A DNA stretch of 64,000 nucleotides from CADEED01 sp039930985. GTDB taxonomy: Bacteria; Pseudomonadota; Gammaproteobacteria; Steroidobacterales; Steroidobacteraceae. The notes beneath the pieces are model-generated. The model saw only the letters and a list, made by a program, of their open reading frames with translations, was not told where the DNA came from and made no database searches. The translations under genes were made by a program, and so were the position numbers. The stretch lies in contig JBDTSV010000175.1 of the NCBI GenBank assembly GCA_039930985.1, positions 1 to 64,000 on the forward strand. Reading direction: 5' to 3'. The stretch's first letter is position 1, and each line of letters starts with the position of its first letter. Positions 41,011 to 50,109 of this stretch are shown piece after piece.

Positions 41011-42357
41011 TCAGGGTGATGTGACCGGCAATCGGATCGTGAATCGCGTCCCCGTCCCGACAATGCTATGGACATCGAACGCGCCGCCGTGACGTTCGAC
41101 GACGATCGAGCGCGAAATGGCCAGGCCCTGGCCGGTACCCTTGCCCACTTCCTTGGTCGTGAAGAACGGGTCGAATATCTTTTCGAGGTTATGGGACTCG
41201 ATGCCACAGCCATTGTCTTCGAGGCTGATGTGCACCTCCGCGCCCACGTGGCTGGTGGCCATCCGGATCTGGCCGCTCGACACGTCCTTTCCCGCCGCTT
41301 CGATGGCATGCGCGGCGTTGACGATCAGATTGAGAAAAACCTGGTTGAGCTCGCCGATGTTGCACGGGATGAGCGGCAGCGGCGCGAGGTGCAGATCGAT
41401 GACCGCCAGGTGTTTGTATTCACTTCGCGCCACCTCCAGCGTCGTCTCGATCGCCCTGTTGAGGTCGGCCGAGCTGTGCGCCTCTGAATTCGGGTGCGAG
41501 AACTCCTTCATGGCACGGACGATGTTCGTGACTCGCTTTATACCGTCGCGCGCGCGCTGCATCGCCGTCGGCAGCTCAGTCAGCAGGTAGTCGGCCTCCA
41601 GTTCGGCGGCCACTTGATCGCCGCGCTCGCGATTGGTGCGATAGGCGGAGATGACGTCGGCGAGGTCGTTGACCGACTCGCTCAGGAACGTCACGTTGTC
41701 GGAGATGAACTGCATGGGAGTATTGATCTCGTGTGCCACGCCGGCAGCGAGTCGTCCCACAGCCTCGAGCTTTTGCGCCATCCGCAGCTCGAGCGCGAGC
41801 CGGTCGCGCTCATGTTCACGACTTTCGACGCGATCCTGCAGCTCCTTCTTGATGCGGGAATCTTCGACGCTCTGCGTGATGTCGGTCGCGATGCCGACGA
41901 AGTGCCCGGCTCTGCCGTCGGCACCCAGAATCGGAGAGATGTTCAGGCTGAGCCACAGCGGACGCCCGCTCGAATGGACACCTTTCACGACAACGCGGAT
42001 CGGGCGGCTTTGGCGCATGGCCTCGCGCATTTCTTCCCGCTGCGACGGACTGTGATTGTCCGTACGCATGACTTGTTCAACAGATTCCCCGATCAGCTCC
42101 TCGCGCACGCGGCCATGTCGTTCCGCCAGCGACAGGTTTGCGAACACGATCCGCCCCTTGCGATCGGTGATGAGCACGTGCTGCTCGGAGGCGTCGAGCG
42201 CGCCCAGCAGCAGACGCCAGTCGGCCGCGACCAGATCTTCCAGCACCAGTGGACCCACGACAGCGCTCAGCACAACGAAAATTGGCTCATCCCCGGATAA
42301 TCGCCCGAGACGAAAAAATCTTGAGTGATCAGGCACACGCCATTCGGAATACGCCAA
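41011..42357 (-). CDS. PAS-domain sensor histidine kinase
   Basis: A 448-residue kinase. A PAS/PAC domain spans about residues 50-170 (ITDRKGRIVFANLSLAERHG, GHFVGIATDIT), then a coiled-coil. The HisKA H-box is GVAHEINTPMQF (phospho-acceptor His). HATPase boxes are N (NQVFLNLIVNAAHAI), G1 (EDNGCGI), F (IFDPFFTT) and G2 (GTGQGLAIS). No transmembrane segment is obvious, so it is probably a cytoplasmic sensor. No response regulator gene is adjacent, making it an orphan. The exact start is uncertain since the first 40 residues have no family match. Confidence 0.9.
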   Translation of the reverse strand: MAYSEWRVPDHSRFFRLGRLSGDEPIFVVLSAVVGPLVLEDLVAADWRLLLGALDASEQHVLITDRKGRIVFANLSLAERHGRVREELIGESVEQVMRTDNHSPSQREEMREAMRQSRPIRVVVKGVHSSGRPLWLSLNISPILGADGRAGHFVGIATDITQSVEDSRIKKELQDRVESREHERDRLALELRMAQKLEAVGRLAAGVAHEINTPMQFISDNVTFLSESVNDLADVISAYRTNRERGDQVAAELEADYLLTELPTAMQRARDGIKRVTNIVRAMKEFSHPNSEAHSSADLNRAIETTLEVARSEYKHLAVIDLHLAPLPLIPCNIGELNQVFLNLIVNAAHAIEAAGKDVSSGQIRMATSHVGAEVHISLEDNGCGIESHNLEKIFDPFFTTKEVGKGTGQGLAISRSIVVERHGGAFDVHSIVGTGTRFTIRLPVTSP

Positions 42358-42385
42358 ACCGTGCAGCGGCCTAAGGGAATCCGCG

Positions 42386-44086
42386 TCAGTGGTGCGGCTG
42401 GTCCAGCGGCAGCTCGAACGAGCTCACCGGTAGCCCGCCCAGCGACTTAAGCTCGCATACGCCGCCATCCGACCAGCAATATCGCAGCCGCGTTGCCGTG
42501 GGCAGCGTGGTGCGGTCTATCTCTATGAGGTTGCCACGCTGCGTCGCTGGGGAGGCGACGCAGCTGCCGGCCTCGGCGCCGCACAGCGCAAATCCCGTCA
42601 CACTTTTTCCCTGCGCATCGGCGGCGGACAACGGCGGCGCGAACTCGAGCACCAGTGATTCGCCCGCCGCGGCAATTCGCGGCACGATGCCATTCTTTGC
42701 GCCGATTCCATTGATCGCCCTGGCCACCTGCAGCGCCCGCTGCGCCACGGCGTATTTCAGGCGGGGATGGATGTCGGCGTCGTCTCCCAGATCCTGGGTG
42801 ACCACCATGCCGACGCGAGCATCGCCTTTCGCGACCCGCTGTTGAATGTTGCGCAGGCTGGCCCATTGGGATTCAACCGGTGCCTGGGTGATGGCGCCGT
42901 AGTTAGGAAGCTGCACGACGATGAACGGCAGCTCGCGGCCGAACCATTGACGCCAGTCGTGGATCAGGCCGGGGAGTAGCTCGGCGTAATCCCCCTTGTC
43001 CACATTCGATTCCCCCTGGTACCAGATCACGCCGCTGGGGCTGAGCGGCTGCAGCGGCGCGATCATGCCGTTGAACATGCCGGTGATGCCCGAAACGCTT
43101 TCCCAGGGTGCTCGCGGTGGATAGCCGGTGTCTTTGGGTACGAAGCGGTATTTCCAGTCGCTCCCGAGCGGTATGAATTCACCGTCGTCGAAGCGGATGC
43201 CGAGGTCCGCCTCCGGCCCGTACATGCCGCCGGCTTCATAGGTGCTCGTGACGAACACGCTGAACTGATTGGTGCCGGGTTTGAGTATCCCGCCAGCCAG
43301 CGGGTATTCGCGTCGCGTGCCGTAACCAAAGGTGTTGGCGACGAACTTGCCGTTGAGCCAGGTGGTGTCCACCTCGTCGATTTTTCCCAGCACGAAGGTT
43401 GCGCCCTTGCGGCTCTGCGCCTCGGTGAGCTCGAATCGCCTGGAGAACCACACGTTGCCGGTGAACTTAGCGAGGCGGGAGTCTGGATAGGTTCGCCAAT
43501 CGCGCAGCGGTGCGTCGTTCCAGTCGGCGTTCCCGTCGAGCAGTCCCTGCTCCCAGACTGGGCCCAATGAAGAATGGGACTGCCACCACTTCACCCACTC
43601 GCCGGCAAACTCCACTTCGGCGGCGCGCGGGTTGGCGCGGTAGTGTCGCAGCAGATTTACGCGCGTGCGGTACGCCGGCCACCGCGCGAGCTGACCTTCC
43701 CCGATCCACGGTTCGATGGATGAGCCACCCCAGGATGCGTTGATCAGCCCGATGGGCAGACCTTCTTCGGAGATTTTGCGGTGTGCAAAGAAATAGCAGA
43801 CCGCCGAGAAGCGACGGATGCTTTGTGCATCGGCGATCTGCCAGGACGGCTTCTTGGCGAAATCTTCGTGCGGTGACAACGAAGTTTGCTGGGCCACCGC
43901 CAGAAGGCGAATGGCTGGATGACCTTGCATGACGTCGGCGGGCTGGTCGGTGGACCTGACAACCGGGAACTCCATGTTCGACTGGCCCGAACACAGCCAC
44001 ACTTCCCCAGCCAGAACATCGGCAAGCGTGGTGCCAGCGCCCTGTTCGTCCTTCAGTGAGAGGGAATAGGGGCCGCCGGCCCGCAA
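42386..44086 (-). CDS. Sialate O-acetylesterase-like SGNH hydrolase, main body (5' end in another frame)
   Basis: A 566-residue open frame of a SASA/9-O-acetylesterase-family enzyme, which removes acetyl groups from sialic acids or xylan-type sugars. The nucleophile is in VWLCSGQSNMEF, with WYQGESN and DADIHPR as later blocks; a galactose-binding-like jelly-roll insert lies in the middle (FSRRFELTE, TWLNGKFVANTFG). The TTG used as start (44086) is inside the family domain. The missing N-terminus, with signal peptide, is in the other frame at 44087-44367, so a one-base frameshift near 44125-44140 splits the gene. It may be real or a sequencing error. Confidence 0.85.
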   Translation of the reverse strand: MRAGGPYSLSLKDEQGAGTTLADVLAGEVWLCSGQSNMEFPVVRSTDQPADVMQGHPAIRLLAVAQQTSLSPHEDFAKKPSWQIADAQSIRRFSAVCYFFAHRKISEEGLPIGLINASWGGSSIEPWIGEGQLARWPAYRTRVNLLRHYRANPRAAEVEFAGEWVKWWQSHSSLGPVWEQGLLDGNADWNDAPLRDWRTYPDSRLAKFTGNVWFSRRFELTEAQSRKGATFVLGKIDEVDTTWLNGKFVANTFGYGTRREYPLAGGILKPGTNQFSVFVTSTYEAGGMYGPEADLGIRFDDGEFIPLGSDWKYRFVPKDTGYPPRAPWESVSGITGMFNGMIAPLQPLSPSGVIWYQGESNVDKGDYAELLPGLIHDWRQWFGRELPFIVVQLPNYGAITQAPVESQWASLRNIQQRVAKGDARVGMVVTQDLGDDADIHPRLKYAVAQRALQVARAINGIGAKNGIVPRIAAAGESLVLEFAPPLSAADAQGKSVTGFALCGAEAGSCVASPATQRGNLIEIDRTTLPTATRLRYCWSDGGVCELKSLGGLPVSSFELPLDQPHH

Positions 44087-44367
44087 CGGCCTGACATTGG
44101 CGCGCCAATGGCCCCGCGAGTCGCTGCGAAATACGTAATGGAACTATCCACTTGCAGCGTGAGTTTCTGTCGAGGCGCCGCCTGGCCAGTGATCGTCAGC
44201 GGCACATCATGCGGCAGCACCATGCCCGAGCCGAACACATCGGCGAAGGTTGCGGCGGGCTGCGCAGCGGTGGCCGGCGCGGCAATTCCGGTGGCACTCA
44301 CGAGAATTGTGCCAACGGCCATGAGTACGACGAATGACGCACGATGCGTGTCGGTTGGGGTACGCAT
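44087..44367 (-). pseudogene. N-terminal part of the sialate O-acetylesterase gene, out of frame
   Basis: Starting at ATG 44367 it encodes a signal peptide (ASFVVLMAVGTILVSATGIA) and the family's first beta domain (ATFADVFGSGMVLPHDVPLT, GQAAPRQKLTLQVDSSITYF). Similarity then continues one base out in the next frame (SDSRGHWRANVRPLRAGG). Both pieces together form a full-length esterase of about 650 residues. Confidence 0.85.
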
Positions 44368-44387
44368 GTGAGTAGTAAGAGCGGCTG

Positions 44388-45407
44388 TCACCAGCGCTGG
44401 TGAACGAACGGTTTGACGTCCGTCTCGTAGAGGCGGGCAAGCGCCGCCAGCAATTCGGCGTCGAGCGCTCCTTTCGTGCCTGCCGCCACGTTCTGCTCGA
44501 CCTGTTCGACGCGCCGCGCACCGGGAATCGAGCAAGTCACGGCGGGAAACGACGCGATGTAGCGCAGGGCGAGCTCCGGCAGGGTCATGCCAGCGGGCAG
44601 CAAATCGCGCAGCTTCTGTACCACCTGCAAGCTCTGCTCGTAGTCGAAGCCGGAGAAGGTTTCACCCTTGTCGAACGCCGCCCCCTCCCGATTGAAAGCA
44701 CGATGATCGTCCGGATGAAAGCGAGTGGCGCTGGTCAGTTTGCCGGTCAACATGCCAGACGAAAGCGGCAGGCGCGCCAAGATGCCGACGTTGCGCGCGA
44801 CTGCGCGCGGGAACAGAAGCTCCGCGGGGCGCTGGCGCAGGATGTTGAATATCACCTGCAATGTCTGCAGCTGCGGATACTCCAGTGCCTTCAAGCCTTC
44901 CTCGACGCGCTCGACGCTGGCTCCGTAGAACCGCACCTTCCCGGCCTTCACCAGGTCGTCGAAAACACCGAACACTTCGGGCATGTAGAAGACGTCAGTG
45001 GGTGGACAATGGATCTGCACCAGGTCGAGCGCCGACACCTCGAGGTTGGTCAGGCAGCGCTCTACGTACTGGGTCAGGTTTTCGCGGGTGAAGCTTTCCT
45101 TGACGTGCGGATTCGAGCGGCGCCCGATCTTGGTGGCGACCCAAAACGGATCGCGACGCTCACGCCGCAGGCGAGCCAGGAGTCGTTCGCTGTGCCCATC
45201 GCCATAGACGTCCGCCGTGTCGAAGAAATTGACGCCCAGGTCCAGGGCGCGATGCAGGCAGCGCATTGCCTCGCCATCATCCACCTGACCCCAGGTGCCA
45301 CCGATGGCCCAGGCACCGAAGCTGACGCTGGAAACATTGAAACCGGTTCGACCGAGTGATTTGTATTGCATGCGCACTTGATACCAGTCCGTTGCTCGAC
45401 ATGCCAT
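44388..45407 (-). CDS. Aldo/keto reductase
   Basis: A 339-residue NADPH-dependent oxidoreductase of the AKR TIM-barrel superfamily. The catalytic tetrad is visible: Asp and Tyr in FFDTADVYGDGHSE, Lys in WVATKIG, His in LVQIHCPP. The cofactor phosphate site is in the C-terminal third (TCSIPGARRVEQVEQN). The frame is open to 45746, but ATG 45407 has the only good ribosome site (AAGAGG). It may be cotranscribed with the sialate esterase (20 bases downstream). It is divergent from rfbF. Confidence 0.92.
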   Translation of the reverse strand: MACRATDWYQVRMQYKSLGRTGFNVSSVSFGAWAIGGTWGQVDDGEAMRCLHRALDLGVNFFDTADVYGDGHSERLLARLRRERRDPFWVATKIGRRSNPHVKESFTRENLTQYVERCLTNLEVSALDLVQIHCPPTDVFYMPEVFGVFDDLVKAGKVRFYGASVERVEEGLKALEYPQLQTLQVIFNILRQRPAELLFPRAVARNVGILARLPLSSGMLTGKLTSATRFHPDDHRAFNREGAAFDKGETFSGFDYEQSLQVVQKLRDLLPAGMTLPELALRYIASFPAVTCSIPGARRVEQVEQNVAAGTKGALDAELLAALARLYETDVKPFVHQRW

Positions 45408-45536
45408 GGGGACCTCTTTGGCGGCGGTCCCGGGCGCGGTTCGGAGAATGTGCGTGGCATGCCGCCGTTCACTGCCATCGATGTTGGTATCCTTCGTTAG
45501 GTCCAACATATTCATGAACACCAACCAGCGCACACC

Positions 45537-46304
45537 ATGAAAGCAGTCATTCTCGCCGGTGGTCTCGGCACTCGGTTGTCCGAGGAATCGCACCTGAAGC
45601 CAAAGCCCATGATCGAGATCGGCGGCAAGCCGATCTTGTGGCACATCATGAAGATCTATGCGCATCACGGCATCAACGATTTCGTGATCTGCCTGGGCTA
45701 CAAGGGCTATGTGATCAAGGAGTACTTCGCCAACTACTTCCTGCACATGTCAGACGTGACCTTCGACGTCGCTAAAAATCACATGGAAGTACATCAAAAC
45801 CATGTCGAGCCCTGGCGGGTGACATTGGTGGACACGGGCGCGGAGACGATGACGGGCGGCCGGCTGCGCCGCGTACGGGAATACCTCGACAACGAGACGT
45901 TCTGCTTCACCTATGGCGATGGCGTGAGCGACGTCAACGTTCGCGGGCTCATCGATTTTCATCGCCGTCACGGCAAGCTGGCCACGATCACGGCGATCCA
46001 GCCGCCCGGACGGTACGGCGCGCTGAATCTGGACGGTCAGTTGGTCACCAGCTTCCAGGAAAAGCCCGCGGGCGACGGCGCCTGGATCAACGGCGGTTTT
46101 TTCGTGGTCGAGCCGAAAGCAATCGATCTCATCGCGGGCGATCAAACCAGTTGGGAGCAGGAGCCACTCATGACACTCGCTGCCGGCGGACAACTCATGT
46201 CTTACCCGCACACGGGCTTCTGGCAGGCAATGGATACGTTACGCGACAAGACCCGGCTCGAGGAACTGTGGGCGAAAGGGTCGGCTCCCTGGAAATCGTG
46301 GTGA
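45537..46304 (+). CDS. rfbF: Glucose-1-phosphate cytidylyltransferase
   Basis: A 255-residue enzyme making CDP-glucose from CTP and glucose-1-phosphate, the first step of CDP-deoxysugar synthesis. The nucleotide-binding signature is LAGGLGTRLSEESHLKPKPM and the metal site region is TYGDGVSDV. RfbF-specific stretches are ILWHIMKIYAHHGINDFVIC and TGFWQAMDTLRDK. Length fits the family (about 257). It starts a run of nucleotide-sugar genes with tiny gaps (7, 4, overlap of 4, and 4 bases). The usual next gene, CDP-glucose 4,6-dehydratase (rfbG), is not in the window. Confidence 0.95.
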   Translation: MKAVILAGGLGTRLSEESHLKPKPMIEIGGKPILWHIMKIYAHHGINDFVICLGYKGYVIKEYFANYFLHMSDVTFDVAKNHMEVHQNHVEPWRVTLVDTGAETMTGGRLRRVREYLDNETFCFTYGDGVSDVNVRGLIDFHRRHGKLATITAIQPPGRYGALNLDGQLVTSFQEKPAGDGAWINGGFFVVEPKAIDLIAGDQTSWEQEPLMTLAAGGQLMSYPHTGFWQAMDTLRDKTRLEELWAKGSAPWKSW

Positions 46305-46311
46305 GCCGATC

Positions 46312-47358
46312 TTGAAAATCCTGATTACCGGCAACATGGGTTATATCGGCCCAGTGCTCGTGGCCAGCCTGCGCAGGGCGTTCCCGCACGCCACGCTGGC
46401 CGGATTCGACAGCGGATACTTTGCCCACTGCCTGACCGGAGCGAACGATCTGCCTGAGCGATTGCTCGATCGCCAGATATTCGGCGATGTGCGCCAGCTG
46501 CCGTCTGATCTGCTGGAGGGCATCGATGCGGTCGTTATCCTGTCCGCGATATCGAACGATCCCATGGGCAATCGTTTCGAACAGGTAACCACCGACATCA
46601 ATTGTCTGGCGAGCATCGATATCGCCAAGAAAGCACTGTTCGCCGGCGCGACGCGCGTGGTGTTTGCGTCGAGTTGCAGCATGTATGGCTTCGCGCAGGG
46701 CGGGGCACGCAAGGAGACGGACGAGCTCAATCCGCTGACTGCCTATGCGCGGTCCAAAGTTGCGGCAGAGAAAGGTCTGGCGGAACTCGACCCTGGCAAG
46801 TCAGTCATTACTTCGCTGCGCTTCTCGACGGCTTGTGGCATGTCGGATCGCCTTCGCCTCGACCTGGTGCTCAACGATTTCGTCGCCGGCGCGGTCAGCA
46901 GCCAGCGCATCACCGTTCTGAGCGACGGATCACCCTGGCGTCCGCTTATCGAAGTGCGCGACATGGCTCGCGCGGTCGAATGGGCGTTGATGCGTGAGGC
47001 CGATCAAGGCGGCAGTTATGTCGCCGTGAACGTCGGATCAACCGCATCGACGTACCAGGTAAAGGAGTTGGCGGCAGCCGTCGCCCGCGCCGTTCCCGGC
47101 ACCGAGGTGAGCATCAATGCCCAGGCACCGCCGGACAGGCGTTCTTACAAGGTGGACTTTTCGCTCTATCAATCACTCGCGCCGGCGCACCAGCCGCTGG
47201 TCAGTCTGGAGCGCGCGATCGACGATCTCAGAGCGGGTCTTGCGCGCATGGCATTCAGCGATGCCAACTTTCGCGCGTCGCAGGCAATGCGGCTCAAGGT
47301 GCTCGAGAAACTCATTGGTGACGGGAAGCTGACCGAGCAACTGCGCTGGACCAACTGA
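46312..47358 (+). CDS. NAD-dependent epimerase/dehydratase (extended SDR)
   Basis: A 348-residue extended SDR. The NAD site is ITGNMGYIGPVL, the catalytic Tyr/Lys are in TAYARSK, and Ser is in ASSCSMYG. It differs from the GDP/CDP-glucose 4,6-dehydratase consensus, so the reaction (C-4 reduction, 4,6-dehydration or epimerisation) cannot be fixed. The likely start is TTG 46312, seven bases after rfbF. It is in the sugar operon, with the RmlC-like gene 4 bases after it. Confidence 0.88.
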   Translation: MKILITGNMGYIGPVLVASLRRAFPHATLAGFDSGYFAHCLTGANDLPERLLDRQIFGDVRQLPSDLLEGIDAVVILSAISNDPMGNRFEQVTTDINCLASIDIAKKALFAGATRVVFASSCSMYGFAQGGARKETDELNPLTAYARSKVAAEKGLAELDPGKSVITSLRFSTACGMSDRLRLDLVLNDFVAGAVSSQRITVLSDGSPWRPLIEVRDMARAVEWALMREADQGGSYVAVNVGSTASTYQVKELAAAVARAVPGTEVSINAQAPPDRRSYKVDFSLYQSLAPAHQPLVSLERAIDDLRAGLARMAFSDANFRASQAMRLKVLEKLIGDGKLTEQLRWTN

Positions 47359-47362
47359 TTCA

Positions 47363-47923
47363 ATGCGCGACCTGAAAATTATTTCAACGTCGATCGCTGG
47401 TGTCGTGACGGTCGAGACCACGATGCGCACCGATCATCGTGGCGAATTCGCGCGGCTCTTTTGTGAGCGCGAGCTGGCGCAGTGCATCGGCACCGGACAC
47501 ATCGTCCAGGTGAACCGTTCGCTGACGCGAGCGGTCGGCGCGGTCCGCGGCATGCACTACCAGTTGCCGCCCTACGCGGAGACCAAGCTGATTCGTTGCG
47601 TCCGAGGACGCGTCTGGGATGTCGCGGTAGACCTGCGCAAGGAATCGCCGACGTTTCTCAAGTGGACCGCGCAGGAGCTCTCGTCCGCGAATGGACTGAT
47701 GTTCGTGGTTCCGGAGCGATGCGCGCACGGCTTTCAGGTTCTCGAACCCGATAGCGAACTCTTGTACCTGCATACGGCGTTCTACGCTCCGGCCGCGGAA
47801 GGGGGCATTTCGCCGATCGATCCCGCCGTTGGGATCGCCTGGCCACAGCCGATCGTAGATCTTTCGGAAAGGGACCGATCACATCCCCAACTTTCACCGG
47901 ATTTTGGTGGAATCGTCGCATGA
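47363..47923 (+). CDS. RmlC-like nucleotide-sugar 3,5-epimerase
   Basis: A 186-residue cupin-type epimerase of the dTDP-4-dehydrorhamnose 3,5-epimerase family. Family motifs are DHRGEFARLF, GAVRGMHYQLPP (active-site His), LIRCVRGRVWDVAVDLRK and PERCAHGFQVLE. Given rfbF, the substrate may be a CDP-4-keto-6-deoxyhexose. It overlaps the next gene by four bases (ATGA). Confidence 0.92.
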   Translation: MRDLKIISTSIAGVVTVETTMRTDHRGEFARLFCERELAQCIGTGHIVQVNRSLTRAVGAVRGMHYQLPPYAETKLIRCVRGRVWDVAVDLRKESPTFLKWTAQELSSANGLMFVVPERCAHGFQVLEPDSELLYLHTAFYAPAAEGGISPIDPAVGIAWPQPIVDLSERDRSHPQLSPDFGGIVA

Positions 47924-49149
47924 AGTGTCGTCATTGCCAGTCTTTACTGGAGCGTACCTTTCTGGACCTGGGATTCGCTCCACCGTCCAATGCCTACCTG
48001 ACACCCGAGGCGCTGTCGGCGCCGGAGACCTACTATCCGTTGCGATTGAAGGTATGCACGACCTGCTGGTTGGTGCAGACCGAGGACTACGCCGCGGCCG
48101 ACGAGTTCTTTTCCGCGGAATACGCGTACTTCTCGTCGGTTTCGCAGAGCTGGCTGGTGCATGCCGCACGCTACGTGGCGATGATCACGAAGAGATTGTC
48201 GTTGGGGTCGGACAGCTTCGTCATTGAGATCGCGTCGAATGACGGATATCTGTTGCGCAATTTCGTCGCGGACAAGATCCCATGCCTGGGCATCGAACCG
48301 ACGGCGAGCACGGCGCAGGCGGCAGAAGCGATTGGAATTCCCACGCAACGCGAGTTTTTCGGCGAGGCGCTGGCGAAGCGGCTGGTGTCTGAAGGCAAGT
48401 CGGCGGACCTCATCCTCGGCAACAACGTCTACGCGCATGTTCCCGACATCAACGACTTCACGCGCGGATTGCGGACGGCGCTCAAGCCGGGCGGTACGAT
48501 CACGCTCGAGTTCCCGCATCTGCTGCGCCTCATCGAACAATCGCAATTCGACACGGTGTATCACGAACACTTCTCCTATCTATCGCTCACCACGGTCAGA
48601 CGCATCTTCGAGACCTGCGGATTGCGCGTCTTCGACGTCGAAGAACTCGGCACGCACGGCGGCAGTCTGCGTGTCTATGGCTGCCACCAGGCAGACGCCC
48701 GGCTGGACTCGCCAGCCGTAACCGCGGTGCTCGCCGAGGAAGCGCGGCGCGGGTTGACGTCGCTGGATATTTACCTGGCGTTTCAAGCGCGCGCGGACCA
48801 GGTCAAAGACGCACTGATCTCGTTTCTCATCGAGCACAAGCGCGCGGGCAAGAGCGTCGCTGCATATGGAGCGGCGGCAAAGGGTTGCACGGTGCTCAAC
48901 TACGGCGGCGTCAAGCCCGACCTGCTGTCTTTCGTTTGCGATGCGGCGCCGTCCAAGCAAGGCCGTTTCCTGCCGGGCAGTCACATTCCAATATTGGCAC
49001 CCGCGGCGCTGCGCGAACGCAAGCCCGACATCGTGCTCATCCTGCCGTGGAACATCGCCGATGAAGTCGCGCGCGCGCACGCGTACATCGCCGAGTGGGG
49101 CGGACGTTTCGCGGTCGCGGTACCCGCTTTGCGATTCCTTGGCGGCTGA
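47920..49149 (+). CDS. SAM-dependent sugar C-methyltransferase (TylC3 type)
   Basis: A 409-residue three-domain C-methyltransferase. The N-terminal zinc-binding domain has CRHCQSLL and CTTCW. The SAM domain spans about residues 95-215 (VIEIASNDGYLLRNF, ILGNNVYAHVPD). The C-terminal domain is characteristic of NDP-sugar C-methyltransferases (YGAAAKGCTVLNYGG). Such enzymes methylate C-3 of NDP-4-keto-6-deoxysugars to form branched sugars. This supports a branched-sugar pathway here. Confidence 0.93.
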   Translation: MKCRHCQSLLERTFLDLGFAPPSNAYLTPEALSAPETYYPLRLKVCTTCWLVQTEDYAAADEFFSAEYAYFSSVSQSWLVHAARYVAMITKRLSLGSDSFVIEIASNDGYLLRNFVADKIPCLGIEPTASTAQAAEAIGIPTQREFFGEALAKRLVSEGKSADLILGNNVYAHVPDINDFTRGLRTALKPGGTITLEFPHLLRLIEQSQFDTVYHEHFSYLSLTTVRRIFETCGLRVFDVEELGTHGGSLRVYGCHQADARLDSPAVTAVLAEEARRGLTSLDIYLAFQARADQVKDALISFLIEHKRAGKSVAAYGAAAKGCTVLNYGGVKPDLLSFVCDAAPSKQGRFLPGSHIPILAPAALRERKPDIVLILPWNIADEVARAHAYIAEWGGRFAVAVPALRFLGG

Positions 49150-49153
49150 AGCG

Positions 49154-49981
49154 ATGCGAATCGTAGTCACTGGCGCCAGCGGTTTCGTCGGCCGCCACGT
49201 CGTGCGTGCGTTGCTCGCGCGCGGGCACGCGATAACGGCAGTTGGCCGGAACGTGGAGCACGCCGCGGTGCACGACTGGTTTGCACAAGTTCGTTTTGTC
49301 ACGGCCGACGTGCATGCGCCGCCTGCCGATCTTCATGCGATGTTCGGTGACGCTGACGTGGTTGTGCATCTAGCCTGGCCTGGTCTGCCTAACCACCGCC
49401 AGGCGTTTCATCTCCACGAAAATCTGCCGAACGATTTCGCCTTCCTGCGCGCATTGGTACTGGCGGGATACCGGCGCCTGCTGGTCGTTGGCACCTGCCT
49501 GGAGTGCTCGCCACGCGATGGCTGTTACACCGAAGACATGGATGGCGAACCGACGTTGCCCTATGCGCTCGCCAAGGCGCGCCTGCGGCGACAACTGTTG
49601 GAGCTGCAGAACGAGCACGCGTTCGTACTGCAGTGGGCGCGGCTCTTCTATATGTACGGCGAGGGCCAACACCCGGCGTCGCTGCTGGCACAGCTGGATC
49701 GCGCCGTCGATTCCGGCGCCGCCGCTTTCGACATGTCGGGTGGTGAGCAGGTGCGTGACTTCTCGCCGGTTACGGAGATGGCCCGCAAGATCGCGGCAAT
49801 CGCTGAACACCCTGAATGGAGCGGCGTCACTAACGTGTGTAGCGGCCAGCCCATCACCGTGCGCGCGCTCGTAGAACAGCATCTCGCCTCGCGAGGCGCG
49901 AACATCAAACTCAACCTCGGCGTTTATCCTTATCCGGCCGACGAACCTATGGCGTTCTGGGGGCGCAGCGAGCGACTGTGA
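49154..49981 (+). CDS. NAD-dependent sugar reductase/epimerase (SDR)
   Basis: A 275-residue SDR with VTGASGFVGRHVVRALL as NAD site and a segment PYALAKARLRR in place of the usual Y-x-x-x-K region (Tyr-Ala-Leu-Ala-Lys retained). It is probably the ketoreductase ending the sugar pathway, as in CDP-paratose/abequose-type or TDP-sugar 4-ketoreductases. ATG 49154 comes four bases after the C-methyltransferase gene. Confidence 0.88.
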   Translation: MRIVVTGASGFVGRHVVRALLARGHAITAVGRNVEHAAVHDWFAQVRFVTADVHAPPADLHAMFGDADVVVHLAWPGLPNHRQAFHLHENLPNDFAFLRALVLAGYRRLLVVGTCLECSPRDGCYTEDMDGEPTLPYALAKARLRRQLLELQNEHAFVLQWARLFYMYGEGQHPASLLAQLDRAVDSGAAAFDMSGGEQVRDFSPVTEMARKIAAIAEHPEWSGVTNVCSGQPITVRALVEQHLASRGANIKLNLGVYPYPADEPMAFWGRSERL

Positions 49982-50109
49982 GCAAGCCAACGATGAAAAG
50001 CGCCTGCGGGGTGCCCCTGCCGAAAAATGCTGCAAATGCAGGTGATTACCGTCAAAAAAACTGTGCGCCCGTTCCGGCCGCGTTTTCGCGCTACTGGCAA
50101 AGTTAACTT
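49982..50109. other. Break between the nucleotide-sugar operon and the glycosyltransferase group
   Basis: 128 bases including the palindrome CTGCAAATGCAG and an A7 tract. It probably carries a promoter for the glycosyltransferase genes; no ribosome site is evident before 50110. Confidence 0.35.

Noticed and set aside
44125..44140. Programmed frameshift in the esterase gene
   Set aside because: There is no slippery heptamer or downstream structure at the junction; mutation or sequence error is simpler.
44053..44535. 160-codon minus-strand frame as an independent gene
   Set aside because: Its useful part is the N-terminus of the sialate O-acetylesterase; the first 56 codons are antisense to the end of the aldo-keto reductase region and have no homology I recognise.
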